A stretch of DNA of 64,000 nt, from positions 1,922,001 through 1,986,000 of the forward strand of contig JASGHI010000003.1 in NCBI GenBank assembly GCA_049841155.1, read 5' to 3'. Below the pieces are notes generated by a model, which was not told the origin of the DNA, searched no databases, and saw only the letters and a program-made list of their open reading frames with translations. This DNA is from ZC4RG30 sp049841155 (GTDB lineage Bacteria; Pseudomonadota; Gammaproteobacteria; Steroidobacterales; Steroidobacteraceae). The translations under genes were made by a program, and so were the position numbers. Positions 1-9,047 of the stretch are shown piece after piece; the stretch's first letter is position 1; the number at the start of each line of letters is the position of its first letter.

Positions 1-2390
1 TCGGAATGGTCGATACGGCCAGCGGCGCAGAACATGCCCTTTCACTGGATCAGGCGCCCAACACCCTCTCCAGCGATGCGACCCATCATCCGCTGATTGC
101 ACGGCACCTGTCGTTCCGCGATGGCGTTTCCACCGTCCACTGGCTGGAAGGCACCTTGTCTGCGGAACGCGACTGGGTGATCAACGAGCACCGTCTGGGC
201 AACGGCGATGCGCTGCTGCCCGGAACTGGTTATCTGGAGCTGATCCGGGCGGCCCTGGCGGAGATCGGCATGCCTTCCGGCTGGCAGGTGACGAACCTGC
301 TGTTCCAGTCGCCGCTTTACGTGCGCGAAGGCCGGAGCCGCACCTGGCGGGTGCGGCTGCAGGGCTCGGATGCGCGCTGGGATGTCGATGTATTCGCCCA
401 GCTGCTCGATGCCGCGGACGGACAGGATCAGTGGGAAACCTGTGCGTCGGCGCGGGTGCTGCCGGGAAGGCCCGACGTCCGCACCATTGTCCCCCTGGGA
501 GAGATAGAAGCGCGCTGCACGGCATATGTACGGGTCGCCGGCGGCAGCGGCACGCTGCGCACGCGCCAGGAAGATCACCTCCGGTTCGGCCCGCGCTGGC
601 GGGTCCTGAAGAAACAGGCGCTCGGCGAGCGTGAAGCATTCGCGTGGCTCAGGCTGGCGGACGAATATCGCGATGACCTGGAGCAGTACGGCCTGCATCC
701 CGGCCTGCTGGACATTGCCACCGGCTATGCCATGGACCTCATTCCGGGCTACGCCCAGCATGAAGTCGCGCAGAACCTGTGGGCGCCCATCATGTACCGC
801 GCCTTCCATCTGCACGCGCCGCTGCAGCAGGAAATAGCAAGCTGGGTACGGCTGTCCCAGGAAAGCGATCCCGAGAACGGCTTCGTCGCCTTCGACATCA
901 CGATTACCGATTCACAGGGGCAGGTCCTGGCCGAGGCCGAGCGGCTCACCCTGCGCCGCATAGAGGGCGCGATGGCCGCCCCCCTGCCCGCGCCGGACGC
1001 GGGCAGCACTGCCGGCAAGAACGCCGGCAGCCCGTCATCACCCGCGCAACTGGCCCTGCAGCACAATGTCTCGCAGGGCATCACCGCCGCGCGCGGCATG
1101 CAGGCCCTGGCACGCGTACTGTCGGCGCCTGCCATGCCCTCGACCGTCATCGTCAGCTCCATGGAGCTTCCGGCGCTGATCCGTCAGGCCGATGCACTCA
1201 GTCAGGCGGCGGTTACCAGCTCCGATACACGTTTCTCCCGGCCCCAGCTCGACAGTGATTTCGAGCCGCCTCGCGATGAGCTCGAAAGACAGCTCGCAGA
1301 ACTGTGGGGCAAGCTGCTGGGTGTGGAAGGTGTCGGCATCCACGACAGCTTCTTCGATCTGGGTGGACACTCCCTGATCGCCGTGCGCCTTTTCAACGAG
1401 ATCAGCGACAGGTTCTCGGTGGATCTGCCCATGTCCGTGCTGATGCAATCACCGACGATTGCCGCGCTGGCTCCGCTGATCCGCTCCCAGGCACCGGAAC
1501 TGGCCGGCGCAGCCGGCACGCCCGCGGCCGGCGACACCGCCACGACCGCGACGATGCGGGCGCTGAAGTACCTGCACCTGGTCCCCATGCACAGTGGCCC
1601 GGTCGCCAACCGCACACCGCTGTTCATGGTCGCCGGCATGTTCGGCAACGTGCTGAACCTCAGCCATCTCGCCCATCTTCTCGGCGAAGAGCGGCCCTTC
1701 TACGCCCTGCAGGCGCGCGGCCTGTTCGGTGACATGGAGCCCCACGAATCCTTCGAGGATGCCGCAAGGGATTACATCGAGGAGATGCGCCAGGTGCAGC
1801 CGCAGGGCCCCTACCTCGTCGGCGGCTTCTCCGGCGGCGGCATCATCGCCTACGAGATCGCGAAGCAACTGCTCGCGGCCGGAGAGCAGGTATCCAAGGT
1901 CATCCTGCTCGACACGCCGATCCGCGAGAACACGCACTTCAGCATCCCGGACCGGATCTCGATGTTCATGACCGGCCTGCGGCGTGAAGGTCCGTCGTTC
2001 CTGTCGAGAAAATTCCGCGAGCGCATTGCATGGCACAGGGAATTGCGGCAGAGAAGGACCGAGAACCTGAAGAAGGACTCCGGCAACGCCGCCGAGTTCC
2101 AGTCACGCCGCATCGGTGATGCCTTCCTGCGTGCCCTCGCGCAGTACAAGATGGTGCCTGCGCCCGTGGACGTAGTGCTCTTCAGGCCGAAACTCAACAT
2201 CCATTTCGTGCTGAGCGGCAACCGGCTGGTGGACGACGACCAGAACTACCTCCATGCCGACAACGACTGGACGCGGTTCGTGCGCAACATCGAGATCCAC
2301 GAGGTTCCCGGCAACCACGACAGCATGGTGCTGGAACCAAATGTGCGCGTGATGGTGGGGCTGCTGAAGCGGTCGGTGGACGGCCTATGA
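1..2390 (+). CDS. Type I polyketide synthase, C-terminal part: dehydratase, acyl carrier protein, thioesterase (partial at 5' end)
   Basis: The reading frame is open to the left edge, so the gene probably continues upstream, where a ketosynthase and acyltransferase would be expected. Counting from the ATG at base 6, residues 30-320 form a double-hotdog dehydratase with active-site His62 and Asp236 (HPGLLD motif). Residues 425-500 are an acyl carrier protein with the phosphopantetheine Ser456 in LGGHS. Residues 530-790 are an alpha/beta-hydrolase thioesterase with nucleophile Ser609 (GFSGG) and a C-terminal His771 (GNHDS). No ketoreductase or enoylreductase lies between dehydratase and carrier. 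The thioesterase implies that this protein releases the finished chain. The dehydratase is slightly atypical: the His-to-Pro spacing is one residue longer than the usual HxxxGxxxxP, and Gly replaces the Gln/His normally four residues after the catalytic Asp. The stop overlaps the stop of the convergent glycosyltransferase by six bases. Confidence 0.88.
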   Translation, partial: GMVDTASGAEHALSLDQAPNTLSSDATHHPLIARHLSFRDGVSTVHWLEGTLSAERDWVINEHRLGNGDALLPGTGYLELIRAALAEIGMPSGWQVTNLLFQSPLYVREGRSRTWRVRLQGSDARWDVDVFAQLLDAADGQDQWETCASARVLPGRPDVRTIVPLGEIEARCTAYVRVAGGSGTLRTRQEDHLRFGPRWRVLKKQALGEREAFAWLRLADEYRDDLEQYGLHPGLLDIATGYAMDLIPGYAQHEVAQNLWAPIMYRAFHLHAPLQQEIASWVRLSQESDPENGFVAFDITITDSQGQVLAEAERLTLRRIEGAMAAPLPAPDAGSTAGKNAGSPSSPAQLALQHNVSQGITAARGMQALARVLSAPAMPSTVIVSSMELPALIRQADALSQAAVTSSDTRFSRPQLDSDFEPPRDELERQLAELWGKLLGVEGVGIHDSFFDLGGHSLIAVRLFNEISDRFSVDLPMSVLMQSPTIAALAPLIRSQAPELAGAAGTPAAGDTATTATMRALKYLHLVPMHSGPVANRTPLFMVAGMFGNVLNLSHLAHLLGEERPFYALQARGLFGDMEPHESFEDAARDYIEEMRQVQPQGPYLVGGFSGGGIIAYEIAKQLLAAGEQVSKVILLDTPIRENTHFSIPDRISMFMTGLRREGPSFLSRKFRERIAWHRELRQRRTENLKKDSGNAAEFQSRRIGDAFLRALAQYKMVPAPVDVVLFRPKLNIHFVLSGNRLVDDDQNYLHADNDWTRFVRNIEIHEVPGNHDSMVLEPNVRVMVGLLKRSVDGL

Positions 2391-3311
2391 CTGCAGTCGG
2401 GACCGGAACACGCAGGCCAGAAGCTTCCAGCCCTCGAGTCTCCATGGCTGCCTCGCCACAGCAAGCAACCCCTGTCGCTGCGCAGTCCTGGAATAACCCG
2501 AATTGAAGGCCTGCCAACCCCATCTCAGATGGTGATCGGCCGGAGTGACATTGTCTGCCGCGGAAGTTTCCTCCGGAACCGCTTTCTGCAGGTTGCGCCT
2601 CGCGTAGGCGTCCCGCAGCGCCATGTTGTGCTGCTCCACCTGACCCGCCTTTCTCGCATGGGTAACCGATTTTGCATGCACCCGGTACTCGAACAGGACT
2701 TCCGGGACATTCGCGACCTTTCCCAATTCGCCAAGCTTCAGGAAAAAATCTGTATCCATGGATGTCGTCATGTCCTCGCGATATCCGCCAATCCGCAGGG
2801 CCATATCGCGCCGGAACAGGGAGGTCGGCGCAAGCAGCGCCCAACCATGTCCGTCGAGCAACTCCCTTTCGATGTCCTCGTGCTTTTCGTGATAGATGTC
2901 GAGCACGATAATCGGATAGCGCTTCTCATCCACCATCAAGGGGAAAACCCCCACACAGATGATTTCCGGATGCGTTGCCAGATAGTCCATCTGCTTCTGC
3001 AGGCGATCGGGGTAGGAAAAGTCATCGCTATCCATTTGCGCGACCCACTCGGCGCGCGCCTCGTTCACACCCCTGTTCAAGGCCGCGGAAATGCCCCGGT
3101 TATGTTCACAGTGAATCACGCGGATCCGCCCGTCCTGCCTGGCGTGCTCCTGCGCGATTTCCAGCGATCTGTCTGTCGACCCATCATTCACGATGATCAG
3201 TTCGAAATCCCTAAAAGACTGCTCCCGGATGCTGCCAATCGCCTCCGCCAGATAGCGCTCTGAGTTGTAGCAGGCCATGACGACCGAAACTTTCGGAATG
3301 CTGGTTTCCAT
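2385..3311 (-). CDS. Family 2 glycosyltransferase
   Basis: A 308-residue cytoplasmic GT-A enzyme expected to add one sugar to a polyprenyl-linked oligosaccharide. The N-terminus has the GT2 signature: a VSVVMACYN start, the VNDGSTD nucleotide-binding loop near residue 42, and the metal-binding DSDD near residues 94-97. There are no membrane segments. The ATG at 3311 is preceded by GAGAG and gives the normal family N-terminus, so the start is secure. Donor and acceptor cannot be read from sequence. It sits between the polyketide synthase and an acyltransferase in the polysaccharide region. Confidence 0.88.
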   Translation of the reverse strand: METSIPKVSVVMACYNSERYLAEAIGSIREQSFRDFELIIVNDGSTDRSLEIAQEHARQDGRIRVIHCEHNRGISAALNRGVNEARAEWVAQMDSDDFSYPDRLQKQMDYLATHPEIICVGVFPLMVDEKRYPIIVLDIYHEKHEDIERELLDGHGWALLAPTSLFRRDMALRIGGYREDMTTSMDTDFFLKLGELGKVANVPEVLFEYRVHAKSVTHARKAGQVEQHNMALRDAYARRNLQKAVPEETSAADNVTPADHHLRWGWQAFNSGYSRTAQRQGLLAVARQPWRLEGWKLLACVFRSRLQS

Positions 3312-3410
3312 CTCTCGTTTATCTCTTGTTTTCCGGACCAGAGTCGCGGCCTGACCATCTCCGGCCTGTACGATATCATGACGCCGTGCGTGAACAGCCT
3401 AGGTTCCATA

Positions 3411-4496
3411 ATGTTCGACCGCTTCCTGGAAACTGAACGCTTTGGCAGTCTGGATGGTCTGCGCGCCTTCAGCATCCTGGCCGTGCTTTGGCATCACTCA
3501 GGCCTGCCGCGGCACGGTCTGCCCATCCTGGAGCGGGGGCAGACAGGCGTCTATCTGTTCTTTGCGATCTCCGGGTTCCTGATCACGTCACTGCTCATCC
3601 GGGAGCGCCGGAGAACGGGAACCATATCGATGCGTGGTTTCTACATCCGGCGCAGTTTGCGCATCTTTCCACTTTATTACGCGGTCCTGCTTGCCTATGT
3701 GTTGCTGGTATCGCTGTTCGAGCGCGGCGAAGCCGGGCAGCAGTTCTTCACTCATCTGCCATTCTTCGCCACCTACACCAGCAACTGGTTCGTTCCCATC
3801 AACGATGAAGGGAGAACGATTTTCTACTTCGCCTGGAGCCTCGCCACCGAGGAGCAGTTCTATCTGGCGTGGCCGTGGATCGAGCGTTATGTGAAACCGG
3901 CCGTTCGCAGGATCATCCTCGGGGCAGTCATTGCCGTTGTTGCCGCGGTGCACTTCGGCTTTACGCCTGTTCCGGCTGACAGCCTGGCTCACACCATGCT
4001 GTGGTCCATTGCCCCGCCCATACTGTTTGGCGTCGCAGTGGCGCACATCCTGCACACGCGGCGGGGGTTCAGCTTCTTCTGGAGCCTGCTCGGCCACCGC
4101 TGGTCCGCCCCGTTCGCCGCGGCAATCGTGCTGGGCCTGCTCACCCTGCCTCACCTTGCACATCCCATGCTGCACAACTATGCCATCTACCTGATGCTGA
4201 CCGTGCTGGTCGTGGCCTGCGTGATCCGCGAGGACAATGGCCTTTCCGGAATGCTGAAGCTGCCGCCACTGGTGCGGCTTGGCGTAGTCAGCTATGGCGT
4301 CTACCTGATGCACATGTTGTGCTTCAATGCAGTCAGACGCGTTGGCCCCATGCTGGGTCTGGACAATGCCTTCGTGCTGTGGGTGCTGGGAATCGCCATC
4401 GTGTACGTCGTGGCAGAGATCAGCTTTGCTACCTTCGAGCGATTCTTCCAGTCGCTGCGGCCCCGCAGCCGCCCCACCACTGGGGCGCTGGCCTGA
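3411..4496 (+). CDS. Acyltransferase 3 family membrane protein (OafA/YrhL type)
   Basis: An integral-membrane O-acyltransferase that probably acetylates, or otherwise acylates, sugars of the surface polysaccharide. The N-terminus carries the LDGLRAF motif followed by the catalytic-type His pair (WHH, residues 28-29), and the rest is about ten hydrophobic segments, as in OafA-like proteins. Length is about 361 residues. An upstream in-frame ATG at 3378 would add 11 residues. I prefer 3411 because an AGG lies about eight bases before it and the N-terminus then matches the family. It is convergent with the next glycosyltransferase, with an eight-base gap. Confidence 0.85.
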   Translation: MFDRFLETERFGSLDGLRAFSILAVLWHHSGLPRHGLPILERGQTGVYLFFAISGFLITSLLIRERRRTGTISMRGFYIRRSLRIFPLYYAVLLAYVLLVSLFERGEAGQQFFTHLPFFATYTSNWFVPINDEGRTIFYFAWSLATEEQFYLAWPWIERYVKPAVRRIILGAVIAVVAAVHFGFTPVPADSLAHTMLWSIAPPILFGVAVAHILHTRRGFSFFWSLLGHRWSAPFAAAIVLGLLTLPHLAHPMLHNYAIYLMLTVLVVACVIREDNGLSGMLKLPPLVRLGVVSYGVYLMHMLCFNAVRRVGPMLGLDNAFVLWVLGIAIVYVVAEISFATFERFFQSLRPRSRPTTGALA

Positions 4497-4504
4497 CAGA
4501 CGGC

Positions 4505-5476
4505 CTACTTGTATTCGATCAATTCCTTGCGGGAACCGAAAGCGCGATCCCGCAGGTACTTGAGCAAACCCGCCGCTTCCGGGAACTTTGCCAGCACCAT
4601 GAACGCGGAGTAAGTAAATGCCCACGGATGCGGCAGGAGGCTCTTCATCGTCATCCTGGCAATCTGCAGCGGGTATATCAGCAGCAACAGCAGCGCGAGA
4701 GGGCCCATGACAATGGCCGACGCCAGAATCAGGACCGGAAGTCCGATCCCCCATATGCATATGGAGCGCGCTTCCCGGCGGAAGTGGCGGAAATCGCCGG
4801 CACCATGCAGCGCTGCACCTTCCGCGAAGGCGTAGCCTCCTCTCTTCGCGCGCTTCCACCACTGGCCGAAGGATCTGATGTCCGCGTCGTGCCAGACCAT
4901 CTCCCGATCCAGATGCCATACGAGATATCCCGCCTGCCTGATCCGCAGGCACAGTTCCGGATCCTCGCCGGCGATGAGATCGTCCCTGAATCCCCCAACC
5001 TTCTCGAACACGCTCCGCCGAATCAGGGCATTCCCCGTGCTGGCCAGCGCCTCGCCGATGGGGGTCGCCCACTCTATGTCCATCAGCCGGTTGTAGACGG
5101 AAGCCCCGGGGAATCGTTCCTTCTGCAGGCCAAAAACCACGCCCACTTCCCGGCGCTCATCCATGAACTGCTCGGCGTGAAACAGCCAGCCCTGCACGAC
5201 CTCACAATCGCCGTCAATGAAATGTACCTTGTCGATCGAAGGCGCGATTTTCACCAGCTGCCGGAAACCCGCATTCCTTGCCCGCGCTGCGGTAAAAGGC
5301 ATGGACATGTCCAGATCCAGGACTTCGATGCCCCGGGATCGCGCTTCAGCCGTCGAACTGTCCGTGGAGCCGGAGTCCACATAGACGCAGCGCTCGCCAA
5401 AGCCGGCCAGCGATTCGAGGCAACGTATGAGCCGTCCGCCCTCATTGCGTCCGATCACGACGATGCCGACGGTCAC
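4505..5476 (-). CDS. Family 2 glycosyltransferase with C-terminal membrane segments
   Basis: A 323-residue GT2 protein. The GT-A core begins at the initiator (VGIVVIGRNEG), has the VDSGSTDSS loop near residue 34 and the DGD metal motif at residues 88-90, followed by GEDPELCLR near the acceptor site. Residues about 230-290 contain hydrophobic stretches that would anchor it to the inner membrane. The start is GTG at 5476, preceded by GAGGTC; the first residues match the family. It is probably one of the sugar-adding steps of the polysaccharide. Donor unknown. Confidence 0.85.
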   Translation of the reverse strand: MTVGIVVIGRNEGGRLIRCLESLAGFGERCVYVDSGSTDSSTAEARSRGIEVLDLDMSMPFTAARARNAGFRQLVKIAPSIDKVHFIDGDCEVVQGWLFHAEQFMDERREVGVVFGLQKERFPGASVYNRLMDIEWATPIGEALASTGNALIRRSVFEKVGGFRDDLIAGEDPELCLRIRQAGYLVWHLDREMVWHDADIRSFGQWWKRAKRGGYAFAEGAALHGAGDFRHFRREARSICIWGIGLPVLILASAIVMGPLALLLLLIYPLQIARMTMKSLLPHPWAFTYSAFMVLAKFPEAAGLLKYLRDRAFGSRKELIEYK

Positions 5477-5541
5477 GCGAAACCGACCTCAGGAATGCAG
5501 GCGATCACTGATGCGGCCGGGCCGCTGCAATACACGACCCG

Positions 5542-6513
5542 TTACTGGACGGACAGTGAACTGGGTGCCTTGGGCTTCGTGGCTGCCGCACCGCTCCAGC
5601 CGCGGTACTCCGAAACCGTTTTCCAGGCCAGGTCCTGCAGACGGCGGGCCAGAACCGAATCCAGATTCGTCATTTCCTCACCCCATTTGTTCACGGTGCG
5701 GCCGGTACCGCCCGCGGGGCTCTGCTGGAAGACGGAAGCGAAGACAACGCAAGCCATATAGTAGTTTCCAAGCGAGCTCATATGGACGTCGTCGGCAAAC
5801 AGCTGGCTGCGATTCGTGATGCCCTGGAAGTTCCCCGATTCCGCCGCGATGATCAGATCCCTGAGCGCCTTGTCTGCCGGGATGATGTTCACGTCCACGA
5901 CACGCGACCGCTGGTCTCTGGATATCTGCTCTATGCGGTCGGCCACCTGCTCGTAGTAGGACAGTTCGCCTGCAATCCTGGTGGTCCATTCCTGACCCTG
6001 GTGCCATTCGGAGCCCTGCCCCTCCCACGACGTATAGAAGAATGCCCGGCCAGCAGGATTCTTGGTCAGGAAGAGATTGAGGAATTTCTCGAAATCCACG
6101 GCCGTCGTGTTGTACGGGGAATCCAGCGGAATGATGATGGGATTGTTGACCTGCGTGATGATCAATGTGTCGTACAGACCGGCGTCCGTACCCGCGTCGA
6201 TCTCGTCACATGCGAAGGCTTCCGGCGGATACTGCCCGGAAAAGGACGATCTGCGGCAGCCCAGCCAGTTGTTGGAGATGTTGGTTCCGTTGTTGACTTG
6301 CACTGCCTGCCGGATCAGCAGGCCACCCTTGCTGTCGGCAATCGCCTTGACCATCGCCGGCATGTCGTAGTTGATCAGGCTGTGCCCGACATACACGATC
6401 CGCGCAGAGCTCCGCGGAGAAACCGATTGCGCGTTCGACGGGCCCGATGCGGCAAAGAGCACGGCGGCAAGAACAGCCCCGAGACATCTGGCAGATACTG
6501 ATGTGCGATTCAC
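5542..6513 (-). CDS. Secreted SGNH/GDSL-like hydrolase
   Basis: Probably an exported esterase or deacylase acting on surface polysaccharide. The GTG at 6513 is chosen because AGGTGAG stands just upstream and it yields a clean Sec signal peptide (hydrophobic core residues 11-22, cleavage near SNAQS). The mature protein opens with block I written GHSL (Ser45), and near the C-terminus has block V as DDVH (Asp241, His244) followed by MSSLG. The frame extends upstream of 6513 without signal-peptide character. A second, cytoplasmic-looking relative lies at 29633-30706 with matching blocks. The substrate is inferred only from context. Confidence 0.78.
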   Translation of the reverse strand: MNRTSVSARCLGAVLAAVLFAASGPSNAQSVSPRSSARIVYVGHSLINYDMPAMVKAIADSKGGLLIRQAVQVNNGTNISNNWLGCRRSSFSGQYPPEAFACDEIDAGTDAGLYDTLIITQVNNPIIIPLDSPYNTTAVDFEKFLNLFLTKNPAGRAFFYTSWEGQGSEWHQGQEWTTRIAGELSYYEQVADRIEQISRDQRSRVVDVNIIPADKALRDLIIAAESGNFQGITNRSQLFADDVHMSSLGNYYMACVVFASVFQQSPAGGTGRTVNKWGEEMTNLDSVLARRLQDLAWKTVSEYRGWSGAAATKPKAPSSLSVQ

Positions 6514-6658
6514 GTACTCACCTGTGGAATTTCTTGCGGCCGGACCGGCGCCCGTATATTCCGGCATTTGGGGCACTGGCTCCAGTCTCGTCAAGGCGAC
6601 GCAAGGTAGAGACACCGCCCCTCCCGGAAGTTCACATAATCCTGCTGGAGCCAGCCGG

Positions 6659-8035
6659 TCAACGCAAACCCAGTTTATGCAGGATTGGCCAGGCAATCAT
6701 GTTGAACAGCCAGCCCGCGCCGAAGCCAATCGGCCACAGCAGCAGGCTCCGGGCCTCGAACAGGAAATCGTTCAATTCACGCTGCCGGTTCTTGAGCATC
6801 AGGTAGAGGGTCGATGGGATCATGTGCAGGGCGATGGCCCACACGGCACCATAGTATCCGCCGATGGCATTGCCTACGGGGACGGCCAGGGCGACGGTGC
6901 ACAGCTTGATGACATTCGAAATGGACGCCGTACGCGGTTCGCCCAGGGAGACATGCGCCGTGGCGGTCACGCCATAGCGCACGAACAGCAGGGAGAAGGA
7001 AAGCACCTGCAGGGTCCTGCCCGCTTCGGCGTAACGCTTGTCGTACAGGATGTCGATGATGGTGGGAGCAGCCGCAAAGAAGAAACCTGCAGCGCACAAG
7101 GTCACCACGTCCAGCGGCAGCCGCAGCTTGAAATAGGCCTTTCTCAGGCCTCCATCGCCGCGCCGCACCACTTCGCTGAGAGCGGGCATGGCGACCTGAC
7201 CGAATGGCCGCGTGATGATGCTCTCGACAATGCTGGAGATGTTGAGGGCGAGAACGTATATGCCCAGAAGCAGGGGAGTAACCCACACACCAAGCAACAG
7301 CCGGTCGAGATTTCCGGCGACCACGAAGGTCGCGGAGGAAAGCAGTATCCAACGGCCGTAGAATATGACCTCGCGGGCAACTTCAGCATCCCAGCGCATC
7401 CTGCCCCGTGCACCTTCGAGCCAGAACAACGACAACAGCACCGACACAGCTGCCGCGCACCAGGCCCCCACGACGATCGACCACACGTCGCGCCACAGCC
7501 ATGCCAGACCTATGGTGACCAGCGTACCGGTCAACTGAGAAAGAACCTCGATGTAGGCTACCCGCCGCAGATCAAGATTTCTTTCCAGCAGCGCCAGCTT
7601 CGGGGATTTGAAACCCGCGATCAGCGAGCTGATCGCGGTCAGCGCAACCAGAAGCGGCAGGTCCGGGTGTGCGTAAACGGAGTCCGCGGGGAATTTACCG
7701 TACACCTGCCCGATCTTGACTACCGCCGCGACAGTGGCCGCAATGCCGGCAATGAGCGTGCCCTGCAGAGCGGACATCGACCAGATCGTGTCCAGATATC
7801 GCCGCTCATTGCCCCGCGGCCGGAACACGATGAATTGTTTCAGGCCGACATCCGACAGCAATGTGAGGATGACCAGCACCGTGCTGGCAATCGCGAACAC
7901 ACCGAACGCCTCGGGATACAGCAAACGGGTCATGACAAGGCTGCTGCCGAAACGCAGCGCCGTCCCCGCAAAGCCGATCAGGCTGGACCAGACTCCAGCC
8001 CTGATCGTCCTGGACTTGAGGCTTGTGCCGGACAC
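6659..8035 (-). CDS. Polysaccharide flippase, Wzx/MOP family
   Basis: A 458-residue protein made almost entirely of hydrophobic helices (about 12-14). The N-terminus is typical of the polysaccharide transporter family: a basic stretch, then GVWSSLIGF and TRLLYPEAFGVFA. It should flip undecaprenyl-diphosphate-linked repeat units across the inner membrane for polymerisation by the Wzy-like protein at 9048-10652. The start is GTG at 8035, with no good Shine-Dalgarno sequence. Together with the polymerase, Wzz, Wza and WcaJ-type genes nearby it completes a Wzx/Wzy-dependent pathway. Confidence 0.88.
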   Translation of the reverse strand: MSGTSLKSRTIRAGVWSSLIGFAGTALRFGSSLVMTRLLYPEAFGVFAIASTVLVILTLLSDVGLKQFIVFRPRGNERRYLDTIWSMSALQGTLIAGIAATVAAVVKIGQVYGKFPADSVYAHPDLPLLVALTAISSLIAGFKSPKLALLERNLDLRRVAYIEVLSQLTGTLVTIGLAWLWRDVWSIVVGAWCAAAVSVLLSLFWLEGARGRMRWDAEVAREVIFYGRWILLSSATFVVAGNLDRLLLGVWVTPLLLGIYVLALNISSIVESIITRPFGQVAMPALSEVVRRGDGGLRKAYFKLRLPLDVVTLCAAGFFFAAAPTIIDILYDKRYAEAGRTLQVLSFSLLFVRYGVTATAHVSLGEPRTASISNVIKLCTVALAVPVGNAIGGYYGAVWAIALHMIPSTLYLMLKNRQRELNDFLFEARSLLLWPIGFGAGWLFNMIAWPILHKLGLR

Positions 8036-8089
8036 GTGGGCGGACTCAGTCCGGCAACCGGCGATCAGATGCCACGTACGTGCGCGGTC

Positions 8090-8905
8090 TTACCGGCGGC
8101 CAAGAAATCCCTTCAAGGCGCTCTTTGCCTGATCGGCGACGCGGGACACGCCGCGCTTGAGATTCTCGGCGGGCATCAGTATCGCTTCGCGGACCTTCTC
8201 CTCGGGACGGGCACGGAAGATCGTCGAGTGCTTGACGCCATCCCAGCCGGCCGGAGGCTCTTTCGTGTAGTAGTACGCGGCAAAGGATTTGCGCGCCATG
8301 GAGGGCGGACATTTGAGCGGCGTCACGCCATGGTAGCTGATCTTGGTGGTCTCAAAGACCACGCAGCGGTTCATGATCGGCGAGTAGGAATGCCAGCACT
8401 TGCGCACATCGCTGTCCCAGAGCTCGATGTTGCCGCCCCAGGCTTCCTCCCACACCGGATTGAGGTAGACGAGAATGTTCAGCCGGCGGAACGCGCTCAG
8501 CTGGTCATTGAAGTTGAAATCCACATGGACATCCAGCCGCCCCGACTTGTTGGTCAGATGCATGCCACCGCCCGAATATCCGGCATCGGCCAGCAGACTG
8601 GGAATACCGGTGATGTACTCCATGTCGGCCAGAAAATCCGGGCCGCTCAGGGCATCCGCCAACTGCTTCACGGGCGAGGGAAACTGCGCGCTGTCGGTCA
8701 CCTGGATCTTGAGCTTTTCATTGACGGCGTCGAACTCCTTGCCGCCCAGAGCCCTGGCCTGCTCGTAGGTGGGGTAGGACTGCACGACTTCGTCGGCGAA
8801 CCCTGCATCGAGAAAATTCTCGATCTTGAAGAACCTGAACGGTGCTGCAGACTGGAACTGCTGCCGGAGGGCGTCACGGTCGTATGGCGCAATCAGAGCT
8901 TTCAT
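8090..8905 (-). CDS. 2-oxoglutarate/Fe(II)-dependent oxygenase
   Basis: A soluble oxygenase of about 271 residues. The iron triad is visible: His127 and Asp129 (HVDF), distal His192 (SYHGV), with Arg205 in RKS as the likely 2-oxoglutarate ligand. The start at 8905 is chosen because AAGGA lies about seven bases upstream; the longer frame to 9067 has no homologous-looking N-terminus and would overlap the divergent polymerase gene. Proteins of this kind hydroxylate peptides, lipids or small molecules. In this setting the substrate could be a polysaccharide substituent or the PKS/NRPS product. That is inference. Confidence 0.82.
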   Translation of the reverse strand: MKALIAPYDRDALRQQFQSAAPFRFFKIENFLDAGFADEVVQSYPTYEQARALGGKEFDAVNEKLKIQVTDSAQFPSPVKQLADALSGPDFLADMEYITGIPSLLADAGYSGGGMHLTNKSGRLDVHVDFNFNDQLSAFRRLNILVYLNPVWEEAWGGNIELWDSDVRKCWHSYSPIMNRCVVFETTKISYHGVTPLKCPPSMARKSFAAYYYTKEPPAGWDGVKHSTIFRARPEEKVREAILMPAENLKRGVSRVADQAKSALKGFLGRR

Positions 8906-9047
8906 GGCCGTTTCCTTGAGATAGGAGGCCATTCTATCGCATGCTAGGGGCCGTATCGGCTTCGTTCCGCCCCGCCATGACAGCGCCGGGTTCCGGCCGG
9001 CCGGAACGTGAGCGCCGTCACATATTGTCAAGAGAGATCGGCAACCT

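Noticed and set aside
26..26. One entry in the findings list with meaningless coordinates (26 to 0)
   Set aside because: It is an empty placeholder carrying no claim and should be ignored; the SGNH pair is described in the entry after it. The mutase cassette entry is likewise to be read as 31410-35000.
3588..5072. 494-codon minus-strand frame opposite the acyltransferase
   Set aside because: Shadow of the acyltransferase and glycosyltransferase genes, with a composition unlike membrane or enzyme proteins.
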